Source: Mesorhizobium loti
GTDB taxonomy: Bacteria > Pseudomonadota > Alphaproteobacteria > Rhizobiales > Rhizobiaceae
Assembly (NCBI RefSeq): GCF_002858745.1
Contig: NZ_PJRO01000005.1
Location: 316,865-380,864 of the forward strand
Direction of reading: 5' to 3'
Length of the DNA stretch: 64,000 nucleotides
In this document: positions 34,348-45,136 of the stretch, in pieces
Layout: every line of letters starts with the position of its first letter
Position numbering within the stretch: the first letter of the stretch is position 1
The notes under the pieces: model-generated
The model's database searches: none
What the model was told of the DNA's origin: nothing
What the model saw: only the letters and a program-made list of their open reading frames with translations
Translations under genes and position numbers: made by a program

Positions 34348-35340
34348 ATGCCCACTGTTCCTGTAGAACGGCCCATGATGACGGATGCCGTTCAAGGTGG
34401 CAGGCGGTTCGCCTTCCTGCTGGTCGACAAGTTTCCGATGTTTTCGGTGGCGGCGGCGATCGATGTCGTGCGCTCGGCCAACCGCCTGCTCGGCCATGAT
34501 TTCTACAGCTGGACCACCGTTTCACCGGACGGCGATGCGGTCACTGCTTCCAACGACCTGCCGCTGAAAGTCGATTATGCCGTGGCCGACGTGCCGCCGG
34601 TTGATATCCTGTTCGTCTGCGCCGCGCTCAACCTGGAATTTTCCGGCAAGTCCAAGGTGCTCGGCGCCCTGCGTGCCTGGGGACGGCGTGGCGGCGTGCT
34701 GGGGGCGCTTTCGGTCGGCTCCTACATTCTGGCCGAAGCCGGCCAGCTCGAGGGCCATCGCTGCACCATCCATTGGGAGAACCGCGCCGGTTTCATGGAG
34801 CGCTTTCCGGATATCGAATGCACCGGCAACGTCTTCGAGATCGACCGCAAGCGCTACACCAGCGCTGGCGGCACCACATCGATCGACCTGATGCTGGAGA
34901 TCGTGCGTACCGATTTCGGCGCCAATCTCGCCAATGCCGTGGCCAACCAGTTCCAGCACGAACGCATCCGCTCGGCCGGCGACCGCCAGCGCGTCGGGCC
35001 GGAACGCGACCTGACCGGCAAGTCGGAGAAGCTGCGCAAGATCGTCGAACTGATGGCCGATCATCTCGACGAGCCTTTGTCGGCGGTGCAACTCGCCAAG
35101 TCGGCCGGGCTCTCGGTGCGCCAGGTGGAGCGGCTTTTCCTCAGGCATCTCACCGTAACGCCGGGGCGTTATTACATGCGGCTGAGGTTGGAACGCGCCC
35201 GCGAATTGCTGCGCCAGACCAATATGCCGATCCTCGATGTGGCGATCGCCACCGGCTTCACCTCGCATTCCTACTTCGCGCAGAGCTACCGGCTGCAATT
35301 CGGCCGCCCGCCAAGCGAAGAACGGCGTACGGCTTATTGA
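34348..35340 (+). CDS. GlxA-type AraC-family transcriptional regulator
   Basis: The 330-residue protein has an N-terminal DJ-1/PfpI-like domain (FAFLLVDKFPMFSVAAAIDVVRSANRLL) and a C-terminal AraC double helix-turn-helix (PLSAVQLAKSAGLSVRQVERLFLRHLTVTPGRYYMRLRLERARELLRQT). GlxA members in Rhizobiales include choline/glycine-betaine and carnitine regulators (GbdR-like). The first codon is uncertain; ATG at 34348 is used, and 34375 or 34378 are also possible. The target genes are not adjacent in this window. Confidence 0.87.
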   Translation: MPTVPVERPMMTDAVQGGRRFAFLLVDKFPMFSVAAAIDVVRSANRLLGHDFYSWTTVSPDGDAVTASNDLPLKVDYAVADVPPVDILFVCAALNLEFSGKSKVLGALRAWGRRGGVLGALSVGSYILAEAGQLEGHRCTIHWENRAGFMERFPDIECTGNVFEIDRKRYTSAGGTTSIDLMLEIVRTDFGANLANAVANQFQHERIRSAGDRQRVGPERDLTGKSEKLRKIVELMADHLDEPLSAVQLAKSAGLSVRQVERLFLRHLTVTPGRYYMRLRLERARELLRQTNMPILDVAIATGFTSHSYFAQSYRLQFGRPPSEERRTAY

Positions 35341-35354
35341 TCAGAGGCCGCTTC

Positions 35355-36155
35355 TCAGCTCGCCAGGAAACCGCCATCGGCAGCCAGAACATGCCCGACG
35401 ATGTAGGCCGACTGATCCGATGCGAGCCAGACGACGGCTTCCGCCACGTCCTCGGGCTGGCCCATGCGGCGTAGCGGCAGCCCTGCGGCCACGGTTTCCA
35501 TGCTTCCGACACCGGCTACCGCCTTCATCATCATGTCGGTCACGACGCGGCCCGGTGCGACGGCATTGATGCGAACGCCGTAAGGGGCGTAAGTCATGGC
35601 CGCGGAGCGCATCAGGGAAATGGCGGCGGCCTTGGAGGCCGAATAGAGCGCAAAGCCCGGGTTGGGATTGCGGATGCCGCTTACGGAGGCGTTGATGACG
35701 ATGCGCCCGCTTTGCTGGGCCAGCATGACGGCGAGTTGATGTTTGAGAGACAGGAAGACCGAACGGACATTGGTGTCGAAAACAGTGTCGAACACATCGG
35801 TGTCCTGCTGTTCCAAAGGCGCCGGCCGTTCCTGATAGCCGACATTGTTGAAGGCTGTGTCCAGCCTTCCGAACCGTTCGACAATGGTCCGTATCAGATG
35901 CCTGACGTCCTCTTCCCGTGTCATATCCGTGCGAAGGAAAAGGCCTTCAGCGCCGGCCGCGCGGCATGTCTGCGCGACAGCCTCGCCTTCTTCGCAACGA
36001 CGGCCCGCTATGATGACAGCGGCTGCCCCTGCTTCTGCCATGCGCAGCGCCGTCGCCCGACCAATGCCGCTACCGCCGCCGGTGACCAGGCAGACCTGGC
36101 CATCCATCACGCCCTGCGTGTTCAGGGCACCGGAATTCCGGGGGCTGGACGACAT
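35355..36155 (-). CDS. Short-chain dehydrogenase/reductase
   Basis: The 266-residue protein has the classical SDR motifs: TGGGSGIG near residue 27, NNVGYQ, ASVSG with the catalytic serine, and YSASK with the tyrosine/lysine pair. FLASDQSAYIVG and HVLAADGGFL close the C-terminus. The ATG at 36155 is used; an ATG at 36203 would add 16 residues and overlap the operator. It is divergent from a MarR regulator across a 71-base spacer with a palindrome, so it is probably its target. The substrate is unknown. Confidence 0.87.
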   Translation of the reverse strand: MSSSPRNSGALNTQGVMDGQVCLVTGGGSGIGRATALRMAEAGAAAVIIAGRRCEEGEAVAQTCRAAGAEGLFLRTDMTREEDVRHLIRTIVERFGRLDTAFNNVGYQERPAPLEQQDTDVFDTVFDTNVRSVFLSLKHQLAVMLAQQSGRIVINASVSGIRNPNPGFALYSASKAAAISLMRSAAMTYAPYGVRINAVAPGRVVTDMMMKAVAGVGSMETVAAGLPLRRMGQPEDVAEAVVWLASDQSAYIVGHVLAADGGFLAS

Positions 36156-36189
36156 GGCGATCCCGCTTGCTGGCTTCAAACTGAATAAA

Positions 36190-36204
36190 GTTGTAACATA
36201 CAAC
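36190..36204. promoter_or_regulatory. Operator palindrome between SDR and MarR genes
   Basis: GTTGTAACATACAAC is a perfect inverted repeat (GTTGTA and TACAAC around ACA) in the middle of the 71-base divergent spacer. MarR proteins bind 15-20-base dyads of this type, so it is a good candidate for joint control of both genes. Confidence 0.75.
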
Positions 36205-36226
36205 TAGTAATTGGCAAGGAACCATC

Positions 36227-36676
36227 GTGGAAAGCAAAACGTCCGAGATTCAGAAGGTCCGCGATTCCTCGCGCAGGATCGTGCGTGAACTGGGTTTCAT
36301 GAAACCGACCGTGGCGGGTACCGACTTGCCGCCGTCGGCAGTCCATTCCATCATCGAGATTGGCGGCAATGACGGCTTGACGGCCGCTGCGCTGGGGGAA
36401 ATCCTCAATCTTGAGAAATCGAGCGTCAGCCGCATGCTGCGCAAATTGATCGATGCGGGCGAGATCGAAGAGCGTATGAACCCGAACGATGCCCGCTCGA
36501 AGCTCCTGAGGTTGACGGCCCGTGGCGAGGAGACGCTCTTGGCCATCAATCGTTTCGGGCAAGGTCAGGTCGCGGCAGCCTTCCTGCATCTGTCCGACGC
36601 GCAGCGCCAGATCGTCGTGGCGGGTCTCTCTGCCTATGCGGAGGCGTTGCAGAGCGTCCGTGCCATGCGGCGCTAG
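36227..36676 (+). CDS. MarR-family transcriptional regulator
   Basis: The 149-residue protein has a winged-helix domain: LTAAALGEILNLEKSSVSRMLRKLIDAGEIEERMNPNDARSKLLRLTARG (about residues 51-100). The start is GTG at 36227. The N-terminal part (SEIQKVRDSSRRIVRELGFMKPTVAGTD) resembles proteins that carry a GNAT domain behind the MarR part. Here the protein ends after the dimerisation helix, with its TAG stop formed at the edge of a dispersed element. The GNAT half is absent or was never present. Confidence 0.87.
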   Translation: MESKTSEIQKVRDSSRRIVRELGFMKPTVAGTDLPPSAVHSIIEIGGNDGLTAAALGEILNLEKSSVSRMLRKLIDAGEIEERMNPNDARSKLLRLTARGEETLLAINRFGQGQVAAAFLHLSDAQRQIVVAGLSAYAEALQSVRAMRR

Positions 36677-36762
36677 AGCAATTCCAGAAAAAGTGTTTTG
36701 CGTCCGGAATTGCGTAAAAACAAAGAGTTAGAGCGTTTCCGAAAAAAGCGGAAACGCTCCAA
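36673..36762. repeat. Dispersed rhizobial hairpin element, type II, copy B
   Basis: It reads CTAGAGCAATTCCAG at the left, then CGTCCGGAATTGCGTAAAAA, and ends in a hairpin GAGCGTTTCCG-N7-CGGAAACGCTC (36731-36759). The MarR stop codon TAG is part of the left end. It lies 112 bases before the VWA-protein start. Confidence 0.8.
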
Positions 36763-36873
36763 GCTCTTTGGACCAGTCTTCCACTTCTTTGGCTATTGCA
36801 GATTCCCTTCCTCCCGCCGAACCGCTATCTTCGCCGCTTCGTCGGATCGAGCCAGGCTCGCGAGGGGGATACC

Positions 36874-38526
36874 ATGTCGACTTTTGCCAGATGCATCGCT
36901 GCTGTCGTGACGGCCCTGCTGCTCAGCGTGCCTGCGCTGGCGGCTGACCGTACCATCATCGTTCTCGATGCTTCCGGCTCGATGTGGGGTCAGATCGACG
37001 GCAAGCCGAAGCTCGAGATCGCGCGCCAGTCGCTGCGCACGGTGCTGCAGTCGCTGCCTGCCGACAGGGAACTCGGCCTGATGGCCTATGGCCACCGTCA
37101 GAAGGGCAGCTGCGAGGACATCGAATTGATCGTTCCGCCGGCCGCCGGCACGGCGGGCACGATCACGGCTGCCGCCGATTCCATGAAATTCCTCGGCAAG
37201 ACGCCGCTGACCGCCGCCGTTCGCCAGGCGGCCGAGGCGCTGAAGTACACCGAGGAAAAGGCAACCGTCATCCTGATCACCGATGGGCTCGAAACCTGCA
37301 ATGCCGACCCATGTGCGCTCGGCAAGGAACTGAAGGCGGCGGGTGTCGACTTCACCGCGCATGTCGTCGGTTTCGGCCTGACGGCGGACGAGGGCAGGCA
37401 GGTGGCGTGCCTGGCTGAAAACACCGGTGGCAAATACATCCAGGCGACCGATGCGGCAGGGCTTGAAGAAGCGCTCAAGCAGACCGTCGTCGAGAAGCCG
37501 GAGCCCAAGCCGGCGCCTGCGCCCGCGCCTGAGCCAGCGACAGTGGAATTCAATCTGCTGCCGACACTGACGCTGGCCGAAGGCAGTCCCGACGTCGCCA
37601 CGGATATCGGCCAGTCCTGGGTGCTCTACAAAGCAAATGCTGATGGCAGCCGCGGCGACTATGTCTCGACCGAATACGGTCTTTGGAAAGGCAAGGCCGA
37701 GCCCGGCAAGTACATCCTCGTCGGCAAGGTTGGCCATGTCGAGCGCGAGCAGGCAATCACGGTCGAGGCGGACAAGGCTGCCGCGCCGCATTATGTGCTG
37801 GATGCCGGCACGCTGATCGTGCGCGCTCATGCCAGCGAGGGTTCGGAGATCGCCGATGGCGCCGCCATCCAAGTCAAATATCCGGGCGACGGCACGACCA
37901 CCTATTACGGCCAGATGAAAGCTGTCTTCCCGGCCGGCGAACAGGAAATCACAGTCGAGGTCGGCGAAGGCACAGCGACCGAGAAGGTCTCGTTGAAGGC
38001 TGGTGAGACGATCGAGAAGGATATTGCCGTTGGCGTCGGCAAGGTGGTGACCAATGCCTTCTATGTGGAAGGCAAGAAGGTGGATTCCGGTGGCCTCGTC
38101 ATGCGCGTCTTCAAGGCCGAGAAGAACCTCGACGGCCAGCGCGAGGATGTATCGACTTCTTATGGGCCGGACCAGAAGTTCGACCTGCCGCCCGGCAACT
38201 ATGTCGTCATGGCCAAGATGGACGAGGCGGCCGCCGAAACCCCCTTCACCGTGAAGGTCGGCGAAAAGACCGACGTCAACGTCGTGCTCAATGCCGGTGT
38301 GCTCGCGGCTGACGCGAAGGGCGCCAAGGAAATCGAGGTCTACGGTGCCAAGAAGGATATCGAAGGCAAACGCCAGGCCCTCGGCAATTCTTATGGCGAG
38401 ACGCACCAGTCGACCTTGCCGGCCGGCGACTATGTCGTGGTGGCGATCCGGGGCGACGACAACGTCAAGACGGAGACGCCGGTAACGGTGAAGGCAGGCG
38501 AGCGGGCCGAGGTGACTGTGCCGTAG
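36874..38526 (+). CDS. Secreted von Willebrand factor A protein with repeats
   Basis: The 550-residue protein begins with a signal peptide (cleavage after VPALAA, about residue 22). A VWA domain follows, with a metal-ion site DASGSMWGQ (residues 29-37), T in LGKTPLTAAVRQ, and D in ITDGLETCNADPC. A proline/alanine linker (PEPKPAPAPAPEPA) leads to three approximately 85-residue units that each end in a beta-rich YILVG/YVVMAK/YVVVAI...V(E/K)G pattern. The units look like Ig-like or carboxypeptidase-regulatory-like repeats. It is probably periplasmic or surface-located. The start at 36874 has a GGGGAT site nearby. Confidence 0.85.
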   Translation: MSTFARCIAAVVTALLLSVPALAADRTIIVLDASGSMWGQIDGKPKLEIARQSLRTVLQSLPADRELGLMAYGHRQKGSCEDIELIVPPAAGTAGTITAAADSMKFLGKTPLTAAVRQAAEALKYTEEKATVILITDGLETCNADPCALGKELKAAGVDFTAHVVGFGLTADEGRQVACLAENTGGKYIQATDAAGLEEALKQTVVEKPEPKPAPAPAPEPATVEFNLLPTLTLAEGSPDVATDIGQSWVLYKANADGSRGDYVSTEYGLWKGKAEPGKYILVGKVGHVEREQAITVEADKAAAPHYVLDAGTLIVRAHASEGSEIADGAAIQVKYPGDGTTTYYGQMKAVFPAGEQEITVEVGEGTATEKVSLKAGETIEKDIAVGVGKVVTNAFYVEGKKVDSGGLVMRVFKAEKNLDGQREDVSTSYGPDQKFDLPPGNYVVMAKMDEAAAETPFTVKVGEKTDVNVVLNAGVLAADAKGAKEIEVYGAKKDIEGKRQALGNSYGETHQSTLPAGDYVVVAIRGDDNVKTETPVTVKAGERAEVTVP

Positions 38527-38553
38527 AGCGCTTGTGGTAGCGGTCCCTGATTA

Positions 38554-38961
38554 TCAACCGTGTGACGGAAGCAGTTCAGCGCGACTGCCTGTGGCGAAAA
38601 CGAGTTTCGCGGCATCTTTGTCAAACGTGACGAACACGTCTCCGCCCAGTTGCCGGCCTTCATAGGCGATGACGCCATCGGCGAAGTCACCACCGGCCTC
38701 GAGCAACGCCAGGCCGGCTTCGACCGCAAGCCGGTTGGTTTCGATCTTTTCCGAGCCAATGAGAGCTCGCAAGGACTGTGCAATCTCCTGGGCGGGCTTC
38801 TTGTAACCCCGCCGAAGAACCCAGACCAATTCGCAAAGTGTCGACAATGGCAACGCGATGAGATCGGCTGCGTTCAGGGCTGCTTCTGCAGCAGAGGCCT
38901 GGAATTCATCGTCTCTCGCAGCGGCCCGCAGCAGAACATTGGTATCGGGCGTTATCTTCAC
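38554..38961 (-). CDS. vapC: PIN-domain toxin of VapBC module
   Basis: The 135-residue protein starts at GTG at 38961, which overlaps the antitoxin stop by four bases (GTGA), the usual toxin-antitoxin coupling. PIN-domain acidic residues are seen in ITPDTNVLL, STLCELVWVLRR, ADGVIAYEG and FVTFDKDAAKL. PIN toxins are Mg-dependent ribonucleases, often targeting tRNA or ribosomal RNA. The four acidic positions appear intact, so it is likely active. The partner antitoxin is directly upstream. Confidence 0.88.
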   Translation of the reverse strand: MKITPDTNVLLRAAARDDEFQASAAEAALNAADLIALPLSTLCELVWVLRRGYKKPAQEIAQSLRALIGSEKIETNRLAVEAGLALLEAGGDFADGVIAYEGRQLGGDVFVTFDKDAAKLVFATGSRAELLPSHG

Positions 38962-39209
38962 CGCTTGCCCGCCCAACCATCGGCGATGGCTTCGTTGATC
39001 TCTTCCAGGGTCAACGAAGGCCCCCTGGGATCATGCAGGCTGCCGAAGAAAGCGTTCAATCCACCTTCAGCCTTGGCTGCTTTCAGGTTTATCTGTGCGT
39101 CGGGCGCGAGATCGACCCTGAGCTTGTCTCCGGGTTTTATGCCGAGATGCTCCAGCACTTCCTTGCGCAGGGTCACTTGGCCCTTCGATGTGACGGTCAG
39201 CGTAATCAT
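38958..39209 (-). CDS. vapB: AbrB/MazE-type antitoxin of VapBC module
   Basis: The 83-residue protein has an N-terminal AbrB swapped-hairpin DNA-binding domain (MITLTVTSKGQVTLRKEVLEHLGIKPGDKLRVDL), followed by a flexible C-terminus that would bind the toxin. The start is ATG at 39209. A perfect 24-base palindrome lies eight bases upstream, likely its own operator. It is translated ahead of the PIN toxin with a GTGA overlap. Confidence 0.88.
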   Translation of the reverse strand: MITLTVTSKGQVTLRKEVLEHLGIKPGDKLRVDLAPDAQINLKAAKAEGGLNAFFGSLHDPRGPSLTLEEINEAIADGWAGKR

Positions 39210-39216
39210 GTCAGGG

Positions 39217-39240
39217 AAGTAAGGCAAATTTGCCTTACTT
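39217..39240. promoter_or_regulatory. Perfect palindrome, vapBC operator candidate
   Basis: The 24-base sequence is a perfect dyad made of AAGTAAGGCAAA and its reverse complement. It ends eight bases before the antitoxin start, so binding there would block transcription or initiation. Autorepression by antitoxin/toxin complexes is usual for this family. Confidence 0.8.
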
Positions 39241-39272
39241 TCAAGAGTGGCGTGCCGCGAGCCGGGACGTAC

Positions 39273-41090
<1,818 letters not shown>

Positions 41091-41151
41091 GGCTATCGTC
41101 CTTTCGCGAAGGCGACGGCACGCCCGGCCGCCCGGCCTTCACCATTCGCAA

Positions 41152-41847
41152 TCAGGGGGCCCAGAAGATCTCGACCGGGCTTGTCGCTGCGTCGATGACA
41201 CGGCGGATCGGCAGCTGCGATCCCGGCGCCAGCGCCTGTTCGAGCGTCGCCAGCTTTTCGGCGCCTTCGATGTGCAAGACGATGAAGCGCGCCCGGCGGA
41301 TCAGCGAAAGCGTCAGCGTCAGCCGCAGTTCGCCGGCGCTGTCGGCATGGACGGCGGCGATCTCGTCGCGCGAGGCCGGATCGAGCAGGCGTTCCAGTTC
41401 CTTCGCATCCGGGAAGAACGACGCGGTATGGCCGTCATTGCCCATGCCGAGGATCGCGACATCAGGCGGGTTGAAGAAGGTCGTCAGGAAATGTTCGGCA
41501 TCCTTCAGATCCCCATCGAGTTCGCCGCTGCCGTAAAGCGGCAGGAAATGGGCGGCGGCAGCCGCGCCCTGCAGCAGCTTGGCTTTCACCAGTCCGGCAT
41601 TGGAGCGTGGCGACGTGTCGGGCACATAACGTTCGTCGATCAGCGTAACGTTGACGCTGCTCCAGTCGATGTCGGCGGCCGACAGCACTTCGAAGAAGCG
41701 GGAAGGAGTCGAGCCACCGGATACGGCAAGGCTTGCTGCCCGCGTTGCGCGGATTTCAGCCGATAGCGTGCCGGCAACCGTCTTGGCGAGCGCCGCCGCC
41801 AGGCTTTCCCGGTCGGCGAAGTCGTTGCGGCGATAGTTTCCTGCCAT
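41152..41847 (-). CDS. pgl: 6-phosphogluconolactonase
   Basis: The 231-residue protein is a DevB-type lactonase, hydrolysing 6-phosphogluconolactone. SLAVSGGSTPSRFFEVLSAADIDWSSVNVTLIDERYVP contains the phosphate-binding and catalytic segments; ILGMGNDGHTASFFPDA carries the catalytic region with His. The ATG follows the zwf stop by one base (TGAGATG), so the two are translationally coupled. It acts between zwf and edd in glucose-6-phosphate oxidation. Confidence 0.93.
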   Translation of the reverse strand: MAGNYRRNDFADRESLAAALAKTVAGTLSAEIRATRAASLAVSGGSTPSRFFEVLSAADIDWSSVNVTLIDERYVPDTSPRSNAGLVKAKLLQGAAAAAHFLPLYGSGELDGDLKDAEHFLTTFFNPPDVAILGMGNDGHTASFFPDAKELERLLDPASRDEIAAVHADSAGELRLTLTLSLIRRARFIVLHIEGAEKLATLEQALAPGSQLPIRRVIDAATSPVEIFWAP

Positions 41848-41848
41848 C

Positions 41849-43321
41849 TCAGTTGCTCTCGTGCCAGGTGCGGCCGTCGCGCTCGATCAGCGCGATAGAG
41901 GCAGATGGACCCCACGTGCCGGCAGTATAGCCCTGCGCGTCCTGGCGGGCATTTTCCCAGGCGTTCTGGATCGGGTCGATCCATTTCCAGGCCGCCTCGA
42001 CCTCGTCACGCCGCATGAACAGCGTCTGGTTGCCGCGGATCACGTCCATGATCAACCGCTCATAGGCATCCGGCGCCCGGCCCTGGAACTGCTGCGCGAA
42101 GCTCATGTCGAGCGAGATCTGGCGCAGGCGCATGCCGCCCGGACCCGGATCCTTGATCATGATGTACTGCTTGACGCCTTCGTTCGGCTGCAGGCGGATG
42201 ACCAGCTGGTTGGCGAAGATCGGTCCGGCGCTGTCGCCGTTGAAGATCGAATGCGGGATCGGCTTGAACTCGATGACGATCTCGGAAACACGCGATGCCA
42301 GCCGCTTGCCGGTACGCAGATAGAACGGCACCCCGGCCCAGCGCCAGTTGGCGATCTCGGCCTTGATGGCGACAAAGGTCTCGGTGTTGCTCTCGGCGCC
42401 GAGTTCCTCGACATAACCCTTCACCGGACCGCCGGCGGATGCACCGGCGCGATACTGACCGCGCACGGTCTGCTTCGGCGCCTCGGTGCCGTTGATGCGC
42501 TTCAGCGCGCGCAGCACTTTCAGCTTCTCGTCACGCACGGCATCCGCATCCATCGAGGACGGCACTTCCATGGCGACGAGGCAGAGCAGCTGCAACATAT
42601 GGTTCTGCACCATGTCGCGCAGTGCGCCGGCCTTGTCGTAATAGGTGACGCGGTCTTCGAGGCCGACGGTTTCGGCCACCGTGATCTGCACATGGTCGAT
42701 ATGGGCCGAATTCCACAACGGCTCGTAGAGCGCGTTGGCGAAACGCAGCGCCATCAGGTTCTGCACCGTCTCCTTGCCGAGATAGTGGTCAATGCGGAAG
42801 ATCTGGCTTTCGTCGAAATCGTCGCCGACCAGGTCGTTCAGCGCCTTGGCCGAAGCCAGGTCGCGCCCGATCGGCTTTTCCACGACGATGCGCGAGGCCG
42901 GCGTGATCAGCTTGTGCTGCTTGAGCTGGTCCGAAATCGCGCCAAACAGCGACGGCGAAACCGCCATGTAGAAGGCGCGGATCGCCTCGGAATCGCCGAT
43001 CGCTTGCTTCAGCACATCGAAACCGGTGCCGTTGGTGGCGTCGGCCGGCACGTAGGAAAGACGGGCGAGAAAGATCTCGAGTTCCTTGGCGTCGATATCG
43101 GCGGCCGCGACATGAGCCTCGATCGCCTTCCTGGCGAACGCACGGAACTCGTCGTCGCTCATCTTGGTCCGCGACGTGCCGATAATCCTGGTCGGTTCGG
43201 AAAACTGGTGGTCGCGCTGGCGGTAATAAAGCGCCGGCAAAAGCTTGCGCTCCGACAAATCGCCGGTGCCGCCGAAAATGATGAAGTCGAACGGGTCGAC
43301 GGGAATGATTTGCCTGGTCAT
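41849..43321 (-). CDS. zwf: Glucose-6-phosphate 1-dehydrogenase
   Basis: The 490-residue protein shows the family motifs: [20 protein letters not shown] at the N-terminus (dinucleotide site), [39 protein letters not shown] (catalytic Lys/His/Asp region) and [11 protein letters not shown] near the C-terminus. It oxidises glucose 6-phosphate to the lactone with NADP, the first step of the Entner-Doudoroff and pentose phosphate routes. It leads zwf-pgl-edd. Its upstream region holds candidate operators shared with the divergent aldehyde dehydrogenase. Confidence 0.95.
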   Translation of the reverse strand: MTRQIIPVDPFDFIIFGGTGDLSERKLLPALYYRQRDHQFSEPTRIIGTSRTKMSDDEFRAFARKAIEAHVAAADIDAKELEIFLARLSYVPADATNGTGFDVLKQAIGDSEAIRAFYMAVSPSLFGAISDQLKQHKLITPASRIVVEKPIGRDLASAKALNDLVGDDFDESQIFRIDHYLGKETVQNLMALRFANALYEPLWNSAHIDHVQITVAETVGLEDRVTYYDKAGALRDMVQNHMLQLLCLVAMEVPSSMDADAVRDEKLKVLRALKRINGTEAPKQTVRGQYRAGASAGGPVKGYVEELGAESNTETFVAIKAEIANWRWAGVPFYLRTGKRLASRVSEIVIEFKPIPHSIFNGDSAGPIFANQLVIRLQPNEGVKQYIMIKDPGPGGMRLRQISLDMSFAQQFQGRAPDAYERLIMDVIRGNQTLFMRRDEVEAAWKWIDPIQNAWENARQDAQGYTAGTWGPSASIALIERDGRTWHESN

Positions 43322-43471
43322 GCTTCGTCCGATCTCGCGCTACCCTGCGCTCTGCAACCTTCGTTGGCCGGTGGCGTTGGTCATGATGCGCTAACAACAC
43401 TGCTGCAATGCGACGGCTGCCGATATAATCTAATCGATTTAATTTTTCCAGTGCTATGGTGTCACAGCATC

Positions 43472-43493
43472 GTGTTGGACACTGGTCCAGCAC
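43472..43493. promoter_or_regulatory. Inverted repeat between zwf and aldehyde dehydrogenase genes
   Basis: GTGTTGGAC and GTCCAGCAC (one mismatch) are separated by ACTG, lying in the 259-base divergent spacer. Closer to zwf is an AT-rich patch with CTAATCGATTTAA around 43428-43441, a likely promoter element. The regulator is unknown; HexR- or GntR-like factors control such genes elsewhere. Confidence 0.5.
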
Positions 43494-43580
43494 GGATACA
43501 GTTCCTTGCGTAATAGTGCCGCCGCTATCATGTTTGCCGACATAGGGCGGATTTGCCGGAAGGCCACAGGAGAAATCGGG

Positions 43581-45056
43581 ATGGATGGACATCTTTCGAG
43601 CACGGTCGCTGAGGGCCGCAGCTTTCGCCAGATCATCGGCGGCAAGGCGCTTGATGCCGTTTCCGGCCTGCGCATCGATGTGGCATCTCCTTCGGATGGC
43701 CAGGTTTTCGCTTCCATTCCCGCTTCTGGTCAGGCCGATGTCGACCTGGCGGTTGCCAGCGCCCGTCGTGCTTTCGAGGACGGCCCCTGGGCGAAAATGC
43801 CGGCGGTGGAACGCGGCCGCTGCCTGACCAGGCTGTTCCAGCTGGTGGAGAAACACGGTGCAGAGCTCGCGGCGCTGGAATCACGCGACACCGGCAAGCC
43901 GGCGCGCCAGGGCAAGGCCGATGTCGCGGCCACCATGCGATATTATGAGTTCTATGGCGGCGCCGCCGACAAGGTCCACGGCGCCACCATTCCTTTCCTG
44001 GACGGTTATACAGCGCTTACGCTGCGCGAACCGCACGGCGTCGTTGCCGGCATCATTCCGTGGAACTATCCGCTGCAGATCCTGGCGCGTGTCGCCGGTG
44101 CCGCCCTTGCCATGGGCAACACGCTGGTGGTGAAGCCGGCAGAAGACGCCTCGCTGACCGCCATCCGCATGGCCGAGCTTGCGCTGGAAGCAGGAATCCC
44201 GGAAGGCGTCTTCAACGTCATCACCGGCTATGGCCGTGAGGCGGGTGCGCTCCTGTCCGGCCATCCCGATGTCGATTACGTTACCTTCACCGGCTCGCCT
44301 GCCACCGGCACCGCGATCCAGCAGGCGGCGGCGATGAACAATCGCGGCGTCACCATGGAGCTCGGCGGCAAGTCGCCGCAACTGGTGTTTGCCGATGCCG
44401 ATCTGGACAAGGCCGTACCGGTGCTGGTCAACGCCATCATCCAGAACGGTGGCCAGACCTGTTCGGCCGGCAGCCGCGTGCTGGTCGAGCGGCCGGTCTA
44501 TGAGGAGGTCGCCAAGGCGCTCGCAGAGCGTTTCTCAAAGCTGGTCGCCGGTCCGCATGATGCCGATCTCGATCTCGGCGCGCTGATCAATTCGCGCCAG
44601 CAGGCGCGCGTCGCCGGCATGGTGGCGGATGCTGAGAAGGCCGGCATTCCGGTGCTGGCGCGCGGTTCGGTGCACAAGGATGCGCCGGTCAGCGGCTATT
44701 ATTTCGCGCCGGCGCTGTTCGGGTCTGTCGACCCCGCTTCCACCATTGCGCAGGAGGAGGTGTTCGGCCCGGTTCTCACCCTGTTTGCCTTCGACAGCGA
44801 GGATGAGGCGGTGAAACTCGCCAACGGCACGGAATTCGGCCTCGTCGCCGGCATCTGGACCCGGGACGGCGCGCGCCAGCACCGATTGGCCAAGCGCGTG
44901 CGCTCGGGCCAGGTGTTCGTCAACGGCTACGGCGCCGGCGGTGGCATCGAGCTGCCCTTCGGCGGTTTCAAGCGCTCCGGTCACGGCCGCGAAAAAGGCT
45001 TCGAGGCGCTATACGACATGTCGGCGACAAAGACGGTCGTGTTCAATCATGGGTAA
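43581..45056 (+). CDS. NAD(P)-dependent aldehyde dehydrogenase (betaine-aldehyde-type)
   Basis: The 491-residue protein has intact aldehyde dehydrogenase motifs: GIIPWNYPLQILA, VTFTGSPATGTAI, MELGGKSPQLVFADADLDKA (catalytic Glu) and NGGQTCSAGSRVLV (catalytic Cys), plus GIELPFGGFKRSGHGREKG. The order and the PWN/GGQTCSA variants match class 9/10-like enzymes such as BetB and gamma-aminobutyraldehyde dehydrogenase. The ATG at 43581 with AGGAGAAATCGGG is chosen over an upstream frame. It is followed 80 bases on by an SDR gene, probably one operon for sequential alcohol/aldehyde oxidation. Confidence 0.88.
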   Translation: MDGHLSSTVAEGRSFRQIIGGKALDAVSGLRIDVASPSDGQVFASIPASGQADVDLAVASARRAFEDGPWAKMPAVERGRCLTRLFQLVEKHGAELAALESRDTGKPARQGKADVAATMRYYEFYGGAADKVHGATIPFLDGYTALTLREPHGVVAGIIPWNYPLQILARVAGAALAMGNTLVVKPAEDASLTAIRMAELALEAGIPEGVFNVITGYGREAGALLSGHPDVDYVTFTGSPATGTAIQQAAAMNNRGVTMELGGKSPQLVFADADLDKAVPVLVNAIIQNGGQTCSAGSRVLVERPVYEEVAKALAERFSKLVAGPHDADLDLGALINSRQQARVAGMVADAEKAGIPVLARGSVHKDAPVSGYYFAPALFGSVDPASTIAQEEVFGPVLTLFAFDSEDEAVKLANGTEFGLVAGIWTRDGARQHRLAKRVRSGQVFVNGYGAGGGIELPFGGFKRSGHGREKGFEALYDMSATKTVVFNHG

Positions 45057-45136
45057 GGCGCGTTCCGCGCTCTAATCTTTTGAGGGCGGCGGGCAGCCAT
45101 CGCCCGCTGACGGGAATTTCTGCACAAGGACAAAAG

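Noticed and set aside
36793..38406. A 537-residue minus-strand frame across the VWA gene.
   Set aside because: The plus-strand protein has a signal peptide, a metal-ion site and repeats; the antisense frame shows no conserved features.
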